NCBI RefSeq assembly: GCF_029963765.1
Contig: NZ_JALBYU010000005.1
Coordinates: forward strand, 124,001 to 188,000
Direction of reading: 5' to 3'
Length of the DNA stretch: 64,000 nt
Source: Pseudomonas sp. UYIF39
Lineage (GTDB): Bacteria > Pseudomonadota > Gammaproteobacteria > Pseudomonadales > Pseudomonadaceae
The notes under the pieces were generated by a model, which did no database searches, was not told the DNA's origin, and saw only the letters and a program-made list of their open reading frames with translations. Every line of letters begins with the position of its first letter. Within the stretch, counting starts at the first letter, position 1. The translations under genes and the position numbers were made by a program. Positions 1 to 8,928 of the stretch are shown here, in pieces.

Positions 1-746
1 GCCAATTCCACCATTTGGTGCGGACCATTCCGAGCGAAGGCCTGGTGATCCATCCGACCACCGAGCCTGCGTTGCTGCGTGTGATCGAGATGGGTTGCTG
101 GACCCCGGTGCAAACCACCGGTGCCGGCGGTCAGTGGCAGGTCAAGCTGCTGAGCGAAGACGGTTCGAAGTTTGAAGTGATGTTCGAAGGTGTCACTCAA
201 GGTGTGGTCGAGTGGGACATGACCGGCCAACACAACGTCGCCAACGCGCTGGCCACGTTGGCTGCGGCGCGCCACGTCGGTGTTGTGCCGTCCATGGGCA
301 TCGCTGCGCTGAGCGCATTCAAAAGCGTCAAGCGCCGGATGGAAAAAGTCGCGGAGGTCCGTGGCATTACCATCTATGACGACTTCGCTCACCATCCGAC
401 GGCTATTGCGACGACCCTCGACGGCCTGCGCAAGCGCATCGGCGATGCACCGTTGATAGCGATCATCGAGCCGCGCTCCAACTCCATGAAGCTCGGTGCT
501 CACCGCGACGGCTTGCCGGAAAGCGTGGTCGATGCCGATCAGGTGATCTGGTATGCGCCGGCCAACCTCGGTTGGGATCTGGGGGCGACTGCTGCGTTGT
601 GTACGGTGCCGTCGATCGTCAGCGATTCGCTGGAAGGCATCATCGAGCGTGTGAAGAGCCAGGCCCAGCCCGGCACTCACGTGGTGATCATGAGCAACGG
701 CGGCTTCGGCGGCCTGCACGGCAAACTCGCCGAGGCGCTGCAATGA
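1..746 (+). CDS. mpl: UDP-N-acetylmuramate:L-alanyl-gamma-D-glutamyl-meso-DAP ligase, C-terminal part
   Basis: Partial gene: the reading frame is already open at base 3, and about 247 C-terminal residues are visible. Mpl attaches recycled tripeptide to UDP-MurNAc in the cytoplasm, so it salvages peptidoglycan. The visible part holds the Mur-ligase central/C-terminal signature [18 protein letters not shown] and the family motif [10 protein letters not shown] at the start of the C-terminal domain. The stop codon overlaps the ubiX start (ATGA), which implies translational coupling. The assignment rests on these motifs and on the mpl-ubiX neighbourhood known from other pseudomonads. Confidence 0.93.
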   Translation, partial: QFHHLVRTIPSEGLVIHPTTEPALLRVIEMGCWTPVQTTGAGGQWQVKLLSEDGSKFEVMFEGVTQGVVEWDMTGQHNVANALATLAAARHVGVVPSMGIAALSAFKSVKRRMEKVAEVRGITIYDDFAHHPTAIATTLDGLRKRIGDAPLIAIIEPRSNSMKLGAHRDGLPESVVDADQVIWYAPANLGWDLGATAALCTVPSIVSDSLEGIIERVKSQAQPGTHVVIMSNGGFGGLHGKLAEALQ

Positions 747-1375
747 ACAACGGCCCGGAACGCATCACGCTGGCGATGACCGGCGCTTCGGGCGCCCAAT
801 ATGGTTTGCGCCTGCTTGACTGCCTGATTCGTGAAGACCGCGAGGTGCACTTCATGATCTCCAAGGCTGCGCAACTGGTGATGGCCACCGAGACAGACGT
901 TACGCTGCCGCCGAAAACCCAGATGATGCAGGCCTTCCTCACCGAATACACCGGCGCTGCCGTCGGGCAGATTCGGGTGTATGGCAAGGAAGACTGGATG
1001 TCGCCAGTGGCCTCGGGCTCCGGCGCGCCGGCAGCGATGGTGGTGGTGCCGTGTTCCACCGGGACCTTGTCGGCTATTGCGACGGGGGCTTGCAACAACC
1101 TGATCGAGCGCGCTGCCGACGTCACCTTGAAGGAACGTCGTCAGCTGATTCTGGTGCCGCGTGAGGCCCCGTATTCGAGCATCCATCTGGAGAACATGCT
1201 CAAGTTGTCGAACATGGGCGTGACGATTTTGCCGGCGTCGCCAGGCTTTTATCATCAGCCGCAAACCATCGACGACTTGATCGATTTTGTCGTGGCGCGA
1301 ATTCTCAATCTGCTGAACATTCCCCAGGACATGCTGCCGCGTTGGGGCGAACACCATCTGACCAGCGATGAATAA
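743..1375 (+). CDS. ubiX: Flavin prenyltransferase UbiX
   Basis: 210 residues. UbiX makes prenylated FMN, the cofactor of the decarboxylase UbiD in ubiquinone synthesis. The N-terminal FMN-binding motif TGASGAQYG lies at about residues 12-20, and the conserved [20 protein letters not shown] and VPREAPYS segments follow in family order. I place the start at the ATG overlapping the mpl stop; an open frame extends further upstream inside mpl but has no family similarity. The gene overlaps the next small lipoprotein gene by 8 bases. Confidence 0.95.
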   Translation: MNNGPERITLAMTGASGAQYGLRLLDCLIREDREVHFMISKAAQLVMATETDVTLPPKTQMMQAFLTEYTGAAVGQIRVYGKEDWMSPVASGSGAPAAMVVVPCSTGTLSAIATGACNNLIERAADVTLKERRQLILVPREAPYSSIHLENMLKLSNMGVTILPASPGFYHQPQTIDDLIDFVVARILNLLNIPQDMLPRWGEHHLTSDE

Positions 1376-1652
1376 GCTGCTGGCGATTGTGCTGGCGCTG
1401 CAATTGGCTGGCTGCGCCACGGCGCGAACGCTTGATGCCGCCAAGCCCGGGGCACCAGTGGTGTATTCGGGGACGCGTCTGGATTTGTATGCCATGAACG
1501 GCGGCTGCTGCGCCATGGACCGCTTCGGCGCCGAAGCTCCGAGCTATCCGGGCGTCGACCTGCCGGCCAGAGCGTTGCTCGACACGCTGCTGTTGCCGCT
1601 GTCGCTGCTGACGGTGATCGGGGTAAGTTTTCAGGCGACGGGTGGATTGTAG
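1368..1652 (+). CDS. Small YceK/YidQ-type lipoprotein
   Basis: 94 residues. It begins with a lipoprotein signal peptide whose lipobox is LAGC, with the lipidated Cys at about residue 16. The mature part contains [13 protein letters not shown] and a C-terminal hydrophobic segment [12 protein letters not shown], the pattern of the YceK/YidQ (DUF1375) envelope lipoproteins. Function is unknown. It overlaps ubiX by 8 bases, so it is probably the last gene of the mpl-ubiX operon; the repeat just downstream could end the transcript. Confidence 0.8.
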   Translation: MNKLLAIVLALQLAGCATARTLDAAKPGAPVVYSGTRLDLYAMNGGCCAMDRFGAEAPSYPGVDLPARALLDTLLLPLSLLTVIGVSFQATGGL

Positions 1653-1666
1653 GACTGAGCGCGGCT

Positions 1667-1700
1667 CTTGTGGCGAGGGAGCAAGCTCCCTCGCCACAAG
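1667..1700. repeat. REP-like palindrome between convergent genes
   Basis: A perfect 16-base inverted repeat (arm CTTGTGGCGAGGGAGC) around a central AA. The same GTGGCGAGGG core recurs at 30019-30048 and 46680-46775. It sits between the tails of two convergent genes, the usual place for such elements in fluorescent pseudomonads, and its RNA hairpin could serve as a bidirectional 3' end. Confidence 0.85.
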
Positions 1701-1709
1701 GTTTGCGAA

Positions 1710-2351
1710 TTACTTGCCGAGTTTGCGCAACTCATCCGACTCCACAACCCGCACCCCATCCTGCTCTTCCAGCGCCAGTCGCCACATGGCGCGGGCCAGT
1801 TGGCAGGCTTCGATGCCGCGGTATTTGCCGGGGATCAAACGGGACAAAGGCCCGACGAATTGCTCAGCCATACGCGGTTCCATACGCTCGCCCAGCAGCA
1901 GCGAAGGTCGGCAAATGGTCAGTTGCGGCCAGTCCTGCGCGCGCAACGCATATTCCATCTCGCCTTTGACCCGGTTGTAGAAAACAGAGGACCGGCGATC
2001 GGCCCCCAGGGCACTGATCACGATCAGGTGCCGTGCGCCCATCTCCCGTGCACGTTTGGCGAACGCCACCACCATGTCCAGGTCCACCGCGCGAAACGCC
2101 TGTTCCGAGCCGGCTTGCTTGATTGTGGTGCCCAGGCAGCAGTAGGCGATGTCGACGCGACCATTCAATTGCGGCAGAAACACCGCAGGGTCGCCGACCG
2201 GATTTTCCAGATGGGGATGCTCGGCCAGTGGCCGGCGTGAGGGGGCTAGTACCCGTGAAATCGTTGGCTCATTGAGCAGACGATCCAGAAGATGTTCACC
2301 GGTCAAACCAGTAGCTCCGGCAAGCAGTACGTGCTGAGGCGTCAAGTACAT
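1710..2351 (-). CDS. NAD(P)-binding Rossmann-fold oxidoreductase/epimerase-like protein
   Basis: 213 residues. The N-terminus holds the dinucleotide-binding glycine motif [10 protein letters not shown] (about residues 8-17), and the body resembles the atypical short-chain dehydrogenase group that includes HTATIP2-like and NmrA-like proteins ([24 protein letters not shown]). The substrate is unknown. A G-rich ribosome-binding site (GGGGGAAA) precedes the ATG. It is transcribed alone, convergent with the mpl-ubiX operon. Confidence 0.8.
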   Translation of the reverse strand: MYLTPQHVLLAGATGLTGEHLLDRLLNEPTISRVLAPSRRPLAEHPHLENPVGDPAVFLPQLNGRVDIAYCCLGTTIKQAGSEQAFRAVDLDMVVAFAKRAREMGARHLIVISALGADRRSSVFYNRVKGEMEYALRAQDWPQLTICRPSLLLGERMEPRMAEQFVGPLSRLIPGKYRGIEACQLARAMWRLALEEQDGVRVVESDELRKLGK

Positions 2352-2378
2352 AGTGTTTCCCCCTTGATACTATTCAGC

Positions 2379-4097
2379 TTAGTTGCTCTTTGCATCCTTG
2401 TTGCTGATAGAGACACTTTGTAGTGCTTTTCGTGCCTGCTGTTTGCGTAACAGCTGCCAGTGAGAGAGAACGGTTTTCGGCGCCCAGATCTGCGGTTCAG
2501 AGGCTTCGAAACTGTCTGCCAGTTCGCGCTCGGCGACGGTGGCCTTGGCCAGTTTGAAGGCTTGCTCCAGATCGTCGGTCTGGTTCAGTGCCTGGGCGAA
2601 CAGCGCGTCGCCGAAGTAGGTGAAGTTGGCTTCTTCCGAGCAGCCGAAGGACACCCGGTCAGCGCGCGAGGCGGTCATGATCAGGGTGCGTTCATCCTTC
2701 AGTGCGGGAATGAAACCACCGGAGTAGCAGGACGAAATCACGATGATCTTGTCGCGGTTTTTCAGCGGAGAGAGCACTGCGGCGAGTTCGTCGGCCGGTA
2801 GATCGGACAGTTCCATGCGCGGCTGGTCGAGCACCAGTTCGTGTTCGCTGGTGCCGTGACTGGTCATGTAGATGAAGATCAAATCTTCCGGGCCACTGCG
2901 TTCGGCCAGGGTGGCGGCGGCGCGGCGCAGGTTTTCCCGGGTGGCCATTGGCCGGTCGACGAGGTGGTCGCGATGGTTCACCAGGCGGATCTGGCCAAAC
3001 GCACCAAAGCGGCTGCTGAGCATGTTGCTGACGTAATCGGATTCGCGCAGGAACACGCTTTGCTTGCCGTCACCGCCCAGTGTCAGGGTGTACAACTCGA
3101 CTGCGGGGGTCGAAGCCGGCACGCTGGACAGTGCATCGTCGAGCAAACGGCCCTGGGCCAGCAAACCGAGTTCCAGACTGTCGGGCAGCAGCTTGCCATT
3201 GGCATCGCGAACACGCTGGCCATTGATCCATGTGCCGCTTTGCACTGTGCCGTCAGTCAGCACCAGGGTGCCGTGCCCCGAGTAACTGTCACCGTCGAAT
3301 TGACCAATGTAGAAGCTGCCGTCGGACAGGTTCAATCGACCTTGGCCGGTAAAGCGCCAGTCGCTGAACTGGCCGATGTAATGGCTGCCGTCGGCGCCGA
3401 TCAACTCGCCCTTGCCGTTCAGCGATCCTTCCTTGAACAGACCGAGCCAGACATCACCGTCGGCGTTTTCGTAGCGGCCCTTGCCGTGCAGTTGGTTGTT
3501 CTTGAAGCCGCCGACATAGATATCGCCATCGGCGCTGTTGAAAGTCCCGTTGCCTTCGAGCTGACCGTCGACGAAATGCCCGGTGAACTGATTGCCGCTG
3601 GCGTCGCCCCGTTGGCCTTCGCCGTTGGGTTTACCGTGGGCGAACTGGCCCTGATACGAGCTGCCGTCGTCGAGTTCGAGACGGCCGAGCCCTGAATATT
3701 GATCGGCCTTGAATTCACCGCGGTAGGTCATACCGTTTTCTTTGAGGGTGCCTTCGCCGTCCCGTCGACCGGCTTTGAAACCGCCGGTGAAGCTGCTGCT
3801 GCTGGTGGTCAGTGTGCCCTTGCCGTCGAACAGTCCTAGATTGAATCCCCCGCGATAGACTTCGCCGTTGCTGCCGTGCCATTCGCCCTGGCCATGCCAT
3901 TGGCCCTTGTCGAAGTCGCCGGCGTACCAGCTGCCGTTCGGGTAATCGATACGGCCCTGGCCTTGCAGCAATCCGTTGACCAGTTCACCGCGATAGCGTC
4001 CGCCGTCCGGCAAGCGGGCGTCGGGGGGCAACAGCGATTCGCCGTCGCCGCAAGCGGTGAGCAATAGGGTCAGAGCGAGGAGTGCAAGTGGGCGCAT
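2379..4097 (-). CDS. MORN-repeat lipoprotein with C-terminal caspase-like peptidase C13 domain
   Basis: 572 residues from the chosen start, which gives a clean lipoprotein signal peptide (MRPLALLALTLLLTAC, lipidated Cys16). An upstream in-frame extension is rejected because it buries the signal peptide. Residues from about 30 to 290 are roughly eleven to twelve MORN repeats of the form Y-x-G-x-F...G-x-G. After a linker comes a C13/legumain-clan peptidase domain: the dyad is His414 in YMTSHG and Cys457 in VISSCYSGGF. Known biology: C13 and caspases share clan CD; MORN repeats bind lipids or proteins. Inferred: an envelope-anchored cysteine peptidase with a repeat scaffold. Substrate unknown. 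Confidence 0.88.
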   Translation of the reverse strand: MRPLALLALTLLLTACGDGESLLPPDARLPDGGRYRGELVNGLLQGQGRIDYPNGSWYAGDFDKGQWHGQGEWHGSNGEVYRGGFNLGLFDGKGTLTTSSSSFTGGFKAGRRDGEGTLKENGMTYRGEFKADQYSGLGRLELDDGSSYQGQFAHGKPNGEGQRGDASGNQFTGHFVDGQLEGNGTFNSADGDIYVGGFKNNQLHGKGRYENADGDVWLGLFKEGSLNGKGELIGADGSHYIGQFSDWRFTGQGRLNLSDGSFYIGQFDGDSYSGHGTLVLTDGTVQSGTWINGQRVRDANGKLLPDSLELGLLAQGRLLDDALSSVPASTPAVELYTLTLGGDGKQSVFLRESDYVSNMLSSRFGAFGQIRLVNHRDHLVDRPMATRENLRRAAATLAERSGPEDLIFIYMTSHGTSEHELVLDQPRMELSDLPADELAAVLSPLKNRDKIIVISSCYSGGFIPALKDERTLIMTASRADRVSFGCSEEANFTYFGDALFAQALNQTDDLEQAFKLAKATVAERELADSFEASEPQIWAPKTVLSHWQLLRKQQARKALQSVSISNKDAKSN

Positions 4098-4209
4098 AGC
4101 GGGATCCGGGCAATTAGGCGACCGAGTATGCCGCAGCTGTTTAACCTTATATAGCCAGGAAACAGGAGAGGGCGCGAAACAGCGTGAGCTGCTTCGCATC
4201 CGGGATGGG

Positions 4210-4665
4210 TTACACGAAGCAGAGAGACAGTGGCTCGGCGATGTAGGCCGGTTTGTCCGAGCCTTCGATCTCAAGCGTGGCGGTGGCCTTGAGCAGCCAT
4301 TGGCCGGGTTTCTTCTCGATGACTTCGTTCATGTCGACCTTGAGTCGTACCCTGGAATTGACCTTCACGGGCTGGATAAAACGCACGGAATCCAGGCCGT
4401 AGTTGACCACCATCTTCGCCCCTTCAGGGAGGATCAGGATGTCTTCCATCAGCTTGGGGATCAGCGACAGCGACAGGAAACCGTGTGCAATAGTGCTGCC
4501 AAATGGCGTTTGCGCGGCTTTGACCGGGTCGACGTGGATGAACTGATAGTCCCCTGTGGCTTCGGCGAACAGGTTGATGCGCTCCTGATCGATGGTGAGC
4601 CATTCGGAACGTCCGAGTTCCTTGCCGACATAATCTTTGAGCTCCGCAACTGGAACATAGGGCAT
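4210..4665 (-). CDS. MaoC-family dehydratase (R-specific enoyl-CoA hydratase-like)
   Basis: 151 residues with a single hot-dog fold. The active-site region ATGDYQFIHVDPVKA followed by TIAHGFLSLSLIP is the MaoC signature, with the catalytic Asp and His of the hydratase-2 motif. Family members hydrate trans-2-enoyl-CoA, often linking beta-oxidation to polyhydroxyalkanoate synthesis; the true substrate cannot be read here. The start is set by an AAGGAG ribosome-binding site 8 bases upstream, rejecting a longer in-frame extension. Transcribed alone, divergent from lrgA. Confidence 0.87.
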   Translation of the reverse strand: MPYVPVAELKDYVGKELGRSEWLTIDQERINLFAEATGDYQFIHVDPVKAAQTPFGSTIAHGFLSLSLIPKLMEDILILPEGAKMVVNYGLDSVRFIQPVKVNSRVRLKVDMNEVIEKKPGQWLLKATATLEIEGSDKPAYIAEPLSLCFV

Positions 4666-4860
4666 TGAGACTCTCCTTGGGTTCATCGGTTTTATAGTTT
4701 TGAGGTGGGGGGATTTGACCTCCCGGATTACCACTTTAGATCAACATGGCAAATGGCTCCGGTCAACTGACCATGATTTTGGCGAATGCCGGTCTATAGC
4801 GTTGACGTGCTTATAATGCTCGGCCCGCTTGTGCGGGATGGTATTGGCGGGAGATGACGA

Positions 4861-5223
4861 ATGTTGTTACGTGGCCTGACCTGGCTGGTGCTGTTCCAAT
4901 TGCTGGGCACAGCCATCAACCACTTGTTTTTACCGGTGCTGCCGGGGCCGATTGTCGGCCTGCTGTTGCTGCTGGTGTTCCTGATCAGCCGTGGCCAGGT
5001 CGGCGAACCGCTGAGCCTCGCGGCCAGCAGTCTGCTGCGTTATCTGCCCTTGCTGCTGGTACCGCCAGCCGTGGGTGTGATGGTTTACGCCAAAGACATT
5101 GCCGCGGATTTCTGGGCCATCGTCGGTGCGCTGGTGTTGTCACTGTTGCTGTCCCTGGCCTTCGCTGGCGTGCTGATGCAGCGCATGGTCAAGCGTCACG
5201 CTCATCGTGAGGACGGCCAATGA
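4861..5223 (+). CDS. lrgA: CidA/LrgA-family holin-like membrane protein
   Basis: 120 residues with about four hydrophobic segments, the conserved LPGPIVGLLLLL near residue 30 and the LLVPPAVGVM segment near residue 75. The family is described as holin/antiholin-like regulators of murein hydrolase export, and more recently linked to small organic acid transport. A GGAG ribosome-binding site precedes the ATG. Its stop overlaps the lrgB start (ATGA). CidA versus LrgA cannot be decided from sequence. Confidence 0.88.
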   Translation: MLLRGLTWLVLFQLLGTAINHLFLPVLPGPIVGLLLLLVFLISRGQVGEPLSLAASSLLRYLPLLLVPPAVGVMVYAKDIAADFWAIVGALVLSLLLSLAFAGVLMQRMVKRHAHREDGQ

Positions 5224-5936
5224 TCTTCGACTGGCACGGCGCCTGGGCGTCGGTGATTCATCATCCGTTGTTCGGCATCGGTATTACGCTGGGGGCTTAT
5301 CAGTTGGTGCTGGCGGCGTTCGAGAAAACCCGCTGGATCTTTCTGCAACCGGTGCTGGTCTCTATGCTGCTGGTGATTGGCGTATTGGTGGGTTGCGGCC
5401 TGACCTATGCCGAGTACCGCAAGAGCACCGAGATCCTCAGCATCCTGCTCGGGCCGGCGACCGTAGCGCTGGCTGTACCGCTGTACCTCAATCTGCGACG
5501 CATTCGGCAGTTGTTCTGGCCGATATTTACTACGCTGGTGATAGGTGGCGTGGTCGCCACCGGTATGGGCGTATTGCTGGGCTGGTCGTTTGGTGCCGAG
5601 CACATGATCCTGATGACCATGGCGCCGAAGTCGGTGACGTCGCCGATTGCCATGCTGGTGGCAGAGCAGATCGGTGGCGTTGCGGCGCTGGCGGCAGTGT
5701 TCGTGTTGATTACCGGGGTGATCGGGGCGATCTTCGGGCCGAGTCTTTTGACCCGGCTGGGTGTGCACAGCCCTGAGGCGCGCGGTATGGCACTGGGCAT
5801 GACTGCGCACGCGGTCGGCACGGCGGTGGCGATGCAGGAAAGTGAAGAATGCGGCGCCTTCGCGGCGCTGGCGATGAGTCTGATGGGCGTGGCCACGGCA
5901 GTTTTCCTGCCGTTGGCGGTGTCGATGGTGGTGTAA
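5220..5936 (+). CDS. lrgB: LrgB-family inner-membrane protein
   Basis: 238 residues with six to seven predicted membrane spans. The family motif region MAPKSVTSPIAMLVAEQIGG and the late SPEARGMALGMTAHAVGTA segment identify LrgB/CidB. It is translationally coupled to lrgA by a 4-base overlap, the standard pairing, so the two probably act as one membrane complex. Confidence 0.93.
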   Translation: MIFDWHGAWASVIHHPLFGIGITLGAYQLVLAAFEKTRWIFLQPVLVSMLLVIGVLVGCGLTYAEYRKSTEILSILLGPATVALAVPLYLNLRRIRQLFWPIFTTLVIGGVVATGMGVLLGWSFGAEHMILMTMAPKSVTSPIAMLVAEQIGGVAALAAVFVLITGVIGAIFGPSLLTRLGVHSPEARGMALGMTAHAVGTAVAMQESEECGAFAALAMSLMGVATAVFLPLAVSMVV

Positions 5937-5940
5937 GGAA

Positions 5941-6537
5941 ATGTCTATGAGCTTGCCGCTTTTTCCGCTGAATACGGTGTTGTTTCCTGGCTGCATCCTC
6001 GATTTGCAGATCTTCGAGGCGCGCTACCTGGACATGATCAGTCGCTGCATGAAACAGGGCGGCGGCTTCGGCGTGGTGTGCATCCTCGACGGCGAAGAAG
6101 TCGGCATTGCCCCGTTGGGCTACGCGCTGGTCGGATGCGAGGCGCTGATCACTGATTTCAAACAGCAGGACAATGGCTTGCTGGGCATTCGGGTGCAGGG
6201 CGGACGGCGTTTCCACGTGTTGCGCACCGAGGTTCAGCGCGATCAGTTGACCGTCGCCGACGTCGAGTGGCTGGAGGACGAACCTGAGCAACCGCTGCAG
6301 GACGAGGACGCCGACCTGGTTGCACTGCTCAAAGCCTTGGCCGAACACCCGATGGTCGAAGCGTTGAACATGGGCACTGAAGCGACGGGACAACAGTCGC
6401 TGGCCAATCAATTGGCGTACCTGCTGCCGTTTGCCGAAGTGGACAAGATCGACCTTCTGCAACTCGATGATCCGCAGCAGCGGCTGGATGCGATTCAGGC
6501 ACTGCTGGATGAGTTGCAGGGGGAGTTGTTTGCTTAG
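5941..6537 (+). CDS. Stand-alone Lon N-terminal (substrate-binding) domain protein
   Basis: 198 residues. It opens with LPLFPLNTVLFPGCILDLQI and FEARYLDMI, the start of the Lon protease substrate-recognition domain, but carries neither the AAA+ nor the protease domain. Stand-alone proteins of this kind are common in proteobacteria and their function is not established. It follows lrgB by 4 bases, so it is likely the third gene of that operon. Confidence 0.88.
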   Translation: MSMSLPLFPLNTVLFPGCILDLQIFEARYLDMISRCMKQGGGFGVVCILDGEEVGIAPLGYALVGCEALITDFKQQDNGLLGIRVQGGRRFHVLRTEVQRDQLTVADVEWLEDEPEQPLQDEDADLVALLKALAEHPMVEALNMGTEATGQQSLANQLAYLLPFAEVDKIDLLQLDDPQQRLDAIQALLDELQGELFA

Positions 6538-6651
6538 TTGTACTTTGTATTAACTTGGTTTGTCTGCCAGTATTGTTTTGATTTTGTCTTTGTCCTAATT
6601 TTAAGTTGCCCACAAGGAGTGGGTGGCCTGATTAATGATAAGGATGGGATT

Positions 6652-6852
6652 ATGATTGTTTATGAAGATGAAGGGGCGTTCTGGGACGATATTGCTGGCA
6701 AGTATATTTTGAAACATGCAGCGGTCGATCATAACGTCGATAAAGTGATAGGCGCTGCGGGCGTTTATGCTGACTTGATGGTGCTTGAACGCCGTAAGCG
6801 CAAACGCGTAAAACTTCCTGTTAAAGATGTGCCCGCTGCTGCGGCAGCGTAG
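6652..6852 (+). CDS. Small hypothetical protein in an AT-rich islet
   Basis: 66 residues from the ATG preceded by AAGGATGGGATT; the open frame extends to 6538 but that part is hydrophobic, AT-rich and less credible. The protein has an acidic N-terminus (MIVYEDEGAFWDD), a basic stretch ERRKRKRVK, and a C-terminal PAAAAA tail. I recognise no family. Base composition is visibly lower in GC than the surrounding genes, which suggests acquisition. It lies upstream of another unrecognised gene in the same orientation. Confidence 0.55.
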   Translation: MIVYEDEGAFWDDIAGKYILKHAAVDHNVDKVIGAAGVYADLMVLERRKRKRVKLPVKDVPAAAAA

Positions 6853-6950
6853 GCCGTCTTTTTGTATTTCGTCGATTTTCTGTTTTCAGAGTTCCCGGCT
6901 AAATGGACGGGTATTAAATAATATCGAGTTTGATAAAGTACAGGTGGTTT

Positions 6951-7526
6951 ATGTCTCTGGATAATAACAAAGCATTTACAGCTAATCTCTACCTTAATGG
7001 TCTGCCCTTGGTGCTCAATCAGCAGCGTCTGAAGCTACGGCTGCGAGACCCACGGATCACCAGGCGCGAGCAGTTGGATGTCGAAGTCGCTCTGGCCGAC
7101 CTAGGCGGCTCGAGTTTTGTTACGTTGGCCGATCATGAAGATGACAAGCCCTTGTTACTGAAATTTGTTCCATGCGGTGAAAACTATGTTGTCACCGCCG
7201 TTCTGCGGGGTGTTTATGATGGATGGCGGTTGAGAATAGAAGGCGGTACGCATCATTTGTCCGTGAGTGATAACGCTCCGTCCGATTATTTTTCAATCAG
7301 TAAGGATGTTGTGTCGAAAGTCGGACTGGCAGATCTTGCCCCTGGCCCTTCTTATGTGCGTCTTGTGAGCGAGACAAATAAAAAAGCTTTATATCGTGCC
7401 GAGAAGGAAGGGAAGATACATTTCAAAAATGTAGATCCGAATGTAACTGGGCATCCTGCTTTTAATGGTACGCCTGCCACTTTCGTACTGAAGATTATTG
7501 ATAAGCCCGCTGGGGTGGAAGAATGA
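6951..7526 (+). CDS. Hypothetical protein, probably beta-rich
   Basis: 191 residues from an ATG with AGGTGG upstream; a longer in-frame start at 6930 is less likely. No signal peptide or membrane span. Alternating hydrophobic strands (TANLYLNGLPLVLN, LLLKFVPCGENYVVTAVL, YVRLVSETNKKALYRAEKEG) suggest a beta-sandwich or beta-trefoil; that is inference only. AT-rich codon use is unlike the neighbouring core genes. It ends just before a strong terminator, so it closes the islet transcript. No function assigned. Confidence 0.7.
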   Translation: MSLDNNKAFTANLYLNGLPLVLNQQRLKLRLRDPRITRREQLDVEVALADLGGSSFVTLADHEDDKPLLLKFVPCGENYVVTAVLRGVYDGWRLRIEGGTHHLSVSDNAPSDYFSISKDVVSKVGLADLAPGPSYVRLVSETNKKALYRAEKEGKIHFKNVDPNVTGHPAFNGTPATFVLKIIDKPAGVEE

Positions 7527-7530
7527 GTTA

Positions 7531-7566
7531 GCGCCATTCATTCGTGCAATGAATGGCGCGTTTTAT
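7531..7566 (+). terminator. Rho-independent terminator after the AT-rich islet
   Basis: A 12-base perfect stem (GCGCCATTCATT pairing with AATGAATGGCGC) around a CGTGC loop, followed by GTTTTA. It lies directly after the stop of the 191-residue hypothetical gene and before the tail of the convergent DedA-PAP2 gene. Confidence 0.85.
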
Positions 7567-7575
7567 CGGTATTGG

Positions 7576-8892
7576 TCAGTACGCATACCGCAACATCGCA
7601 TGCGGCAAATATCGCAACGCAAAGAAACCGAACAGCGCCACCATCGCCGGCAACACCAGCCACCAGACCTTCGGTGGCATGGCGTTAAGCGGCGTCTGGC
7701 GCTGATTCAGCCACAAGCTCGCCGCACACACGCACGCTGCCAGCATCGCGCCGGCCAGCACATCCGTTGGCCAGTGCGCGCCCAGGTACACCCGCGACAG
7801 AGCAATCGCCAGCGCGGGCAAGCAACCCAATAGCAGCCAGGTCAGGCGCATGCGCGGTGGTTGTTCGCGACCGGCCAGCACGGCCAGCGTCAGAAACAGC
7901 GCAAAAGCGCCCGAGGCGTGGCCGCTGGGCATGCTGTAGCTGGTCAGAGGGTCGCTCAACACTTCCGGGCGTACGCGGGCGAAAAAGTGTTTGGTCACGG
8001 TGTTGCCCAGCGCGGTGCACAGCAGGGTGCTGCCGGCGAAAATCGCCTGGCGCCATTGCCGGGTGAGCAGCAGCAAACCCGTCAGCAGGGCGCTGAACAC
8101 CAGCATGTTGCGAAACTCGCCGATCAGCGTGAACGTCACCGCCACTTCATCGAGCAGCGGGCTGCGATGTTCCTGCACCAGGGTCATCACGCCCTGATCG
8201 AGGGCGGTCAGGTGCGGATAGCCGATAAACAGTCCGGCCAGAATCAGGAAGCTCATTCCAGTAATCAGCATCGTCGCTTTGCGATGACGACGCATGCTGC
8301 TGGTGATGCTCAAGCCCACCATGAGGGCGATGCTGCCAGCGACGATTCCGGCCTCAGGCCAGAATCCCTCCGGCAACGGCAATCGAATTGCCGCACCGGT
8401 GGCCCAGCCGGGCAGCAGGTACGCGACGCTCCAGCCCGCGGCGGCCAGCAGGCTGACGGCTGCGAAGCGCGGGAAGGGCATGTCGAACATCCCGGCGACC
8501 ATCGGCAACATCGGCCGCAGCGGACCGATGAAGCGCCCGACCAGCAGGCTGGCGATGCCGTAGCGCTGGAAATACGCTTTGGCCCCGGCGATCCATTCCG
8601 GATGATGGCGCAACCCAGGCAGGCGCCGGATGTTCTGGTGGAAATGTCGTCCGATGAAGTAAGAGACGATATCGCCCAGAACGCCAGCGACGAATCCCAG
8701 TAATAGCGTTTCGCTCAATGACAGCGCGCCACTGCCGGCCAGTACCGCCACGGCAAACAGCAGCACCGTGCCGGGCACAATCAACCCGGCAATCGCCAGG
8801 CATTCCACAAAGGCCACTATGAACACCGCCACGGCCAGCCATTGCGGGTTGACCGTCAGCCAACCGGTCACGCTATCGAGCCATGGGCCCAT
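7576..8892 (-). CDS. DedA-PAP2 fusion membrane protein
   Basis: 438 residues. The N-terminal half (about 1-200) is a DedA/SNARE-associated domain: FIVAFVECLAIAGLIVPGT, then the GRFIGPLRPMLPMVAG signature. The C-terminal half is a PAP2 lipid phosphatase with its three motifs in order: KHFFARVRPE, PSGHASG and SRVYLGAHWPTDVLAG. DedA proteins include polyprenyl-phosphate flippases, and PAP2 enzymes dephosphorylate lipid pyrophosphates such as undecaprenyl-PP, so the fusion plausibly couples carrier-lipid dephosphorylation to recycling (inference). A GAGGGAG ribosome-binding site precedes the start. Confidence 0.93.
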   Translation of the reverse strand: MGPWLDSVTGWLTVNPQWLAVAVFIVAFVECLAIAGLIVPGTVLLFAVAVLAGSGALSLSETLLLGFVAGVLGDIVSYFIGRHFHQNIRRLPGLRHHPEWIAGAKAYFQRYGIASLLVGRFIGPLRPMLPMVAGMFDMPFPRFAAVSLLAAAGWSVAYLLPGWATGAAIRLPLPEGFWPEAGIVAGSIALMVGLSITSSMRRHRKATMLITGMSFLILAGLFIGYPHLTALDQGVMTLVQEHRSPLLDEVAVTFTLIGEFRNMLVFSALLTGLLLLTRQWRQAIFAGSTLLCTALGNTVTKHFFARVRPEVLSDPLTSYSMPSGHASGAFALFLTLAVLAGREQPPRMRLTWLLLGCLPALAIALSRVYLGAHWPTDVLAGAMLAACVCAASLWLNQRQTPLNAMPPKVWWLVLPAMVALFGFFALRYLPHAMLRYAY

Positions 8893-8928
8893 AAAAACAA
8901 CTCCCTCTTATTAATTGACACCCCCGGC

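Noticed and set aside
4802..4817. TTGACG and TATAAT before lrgA
   Set aside because: The two hexamers are only 4 bases apart, so they cannot form one sigma70 promoter; TATAAT alone may still be a -10.
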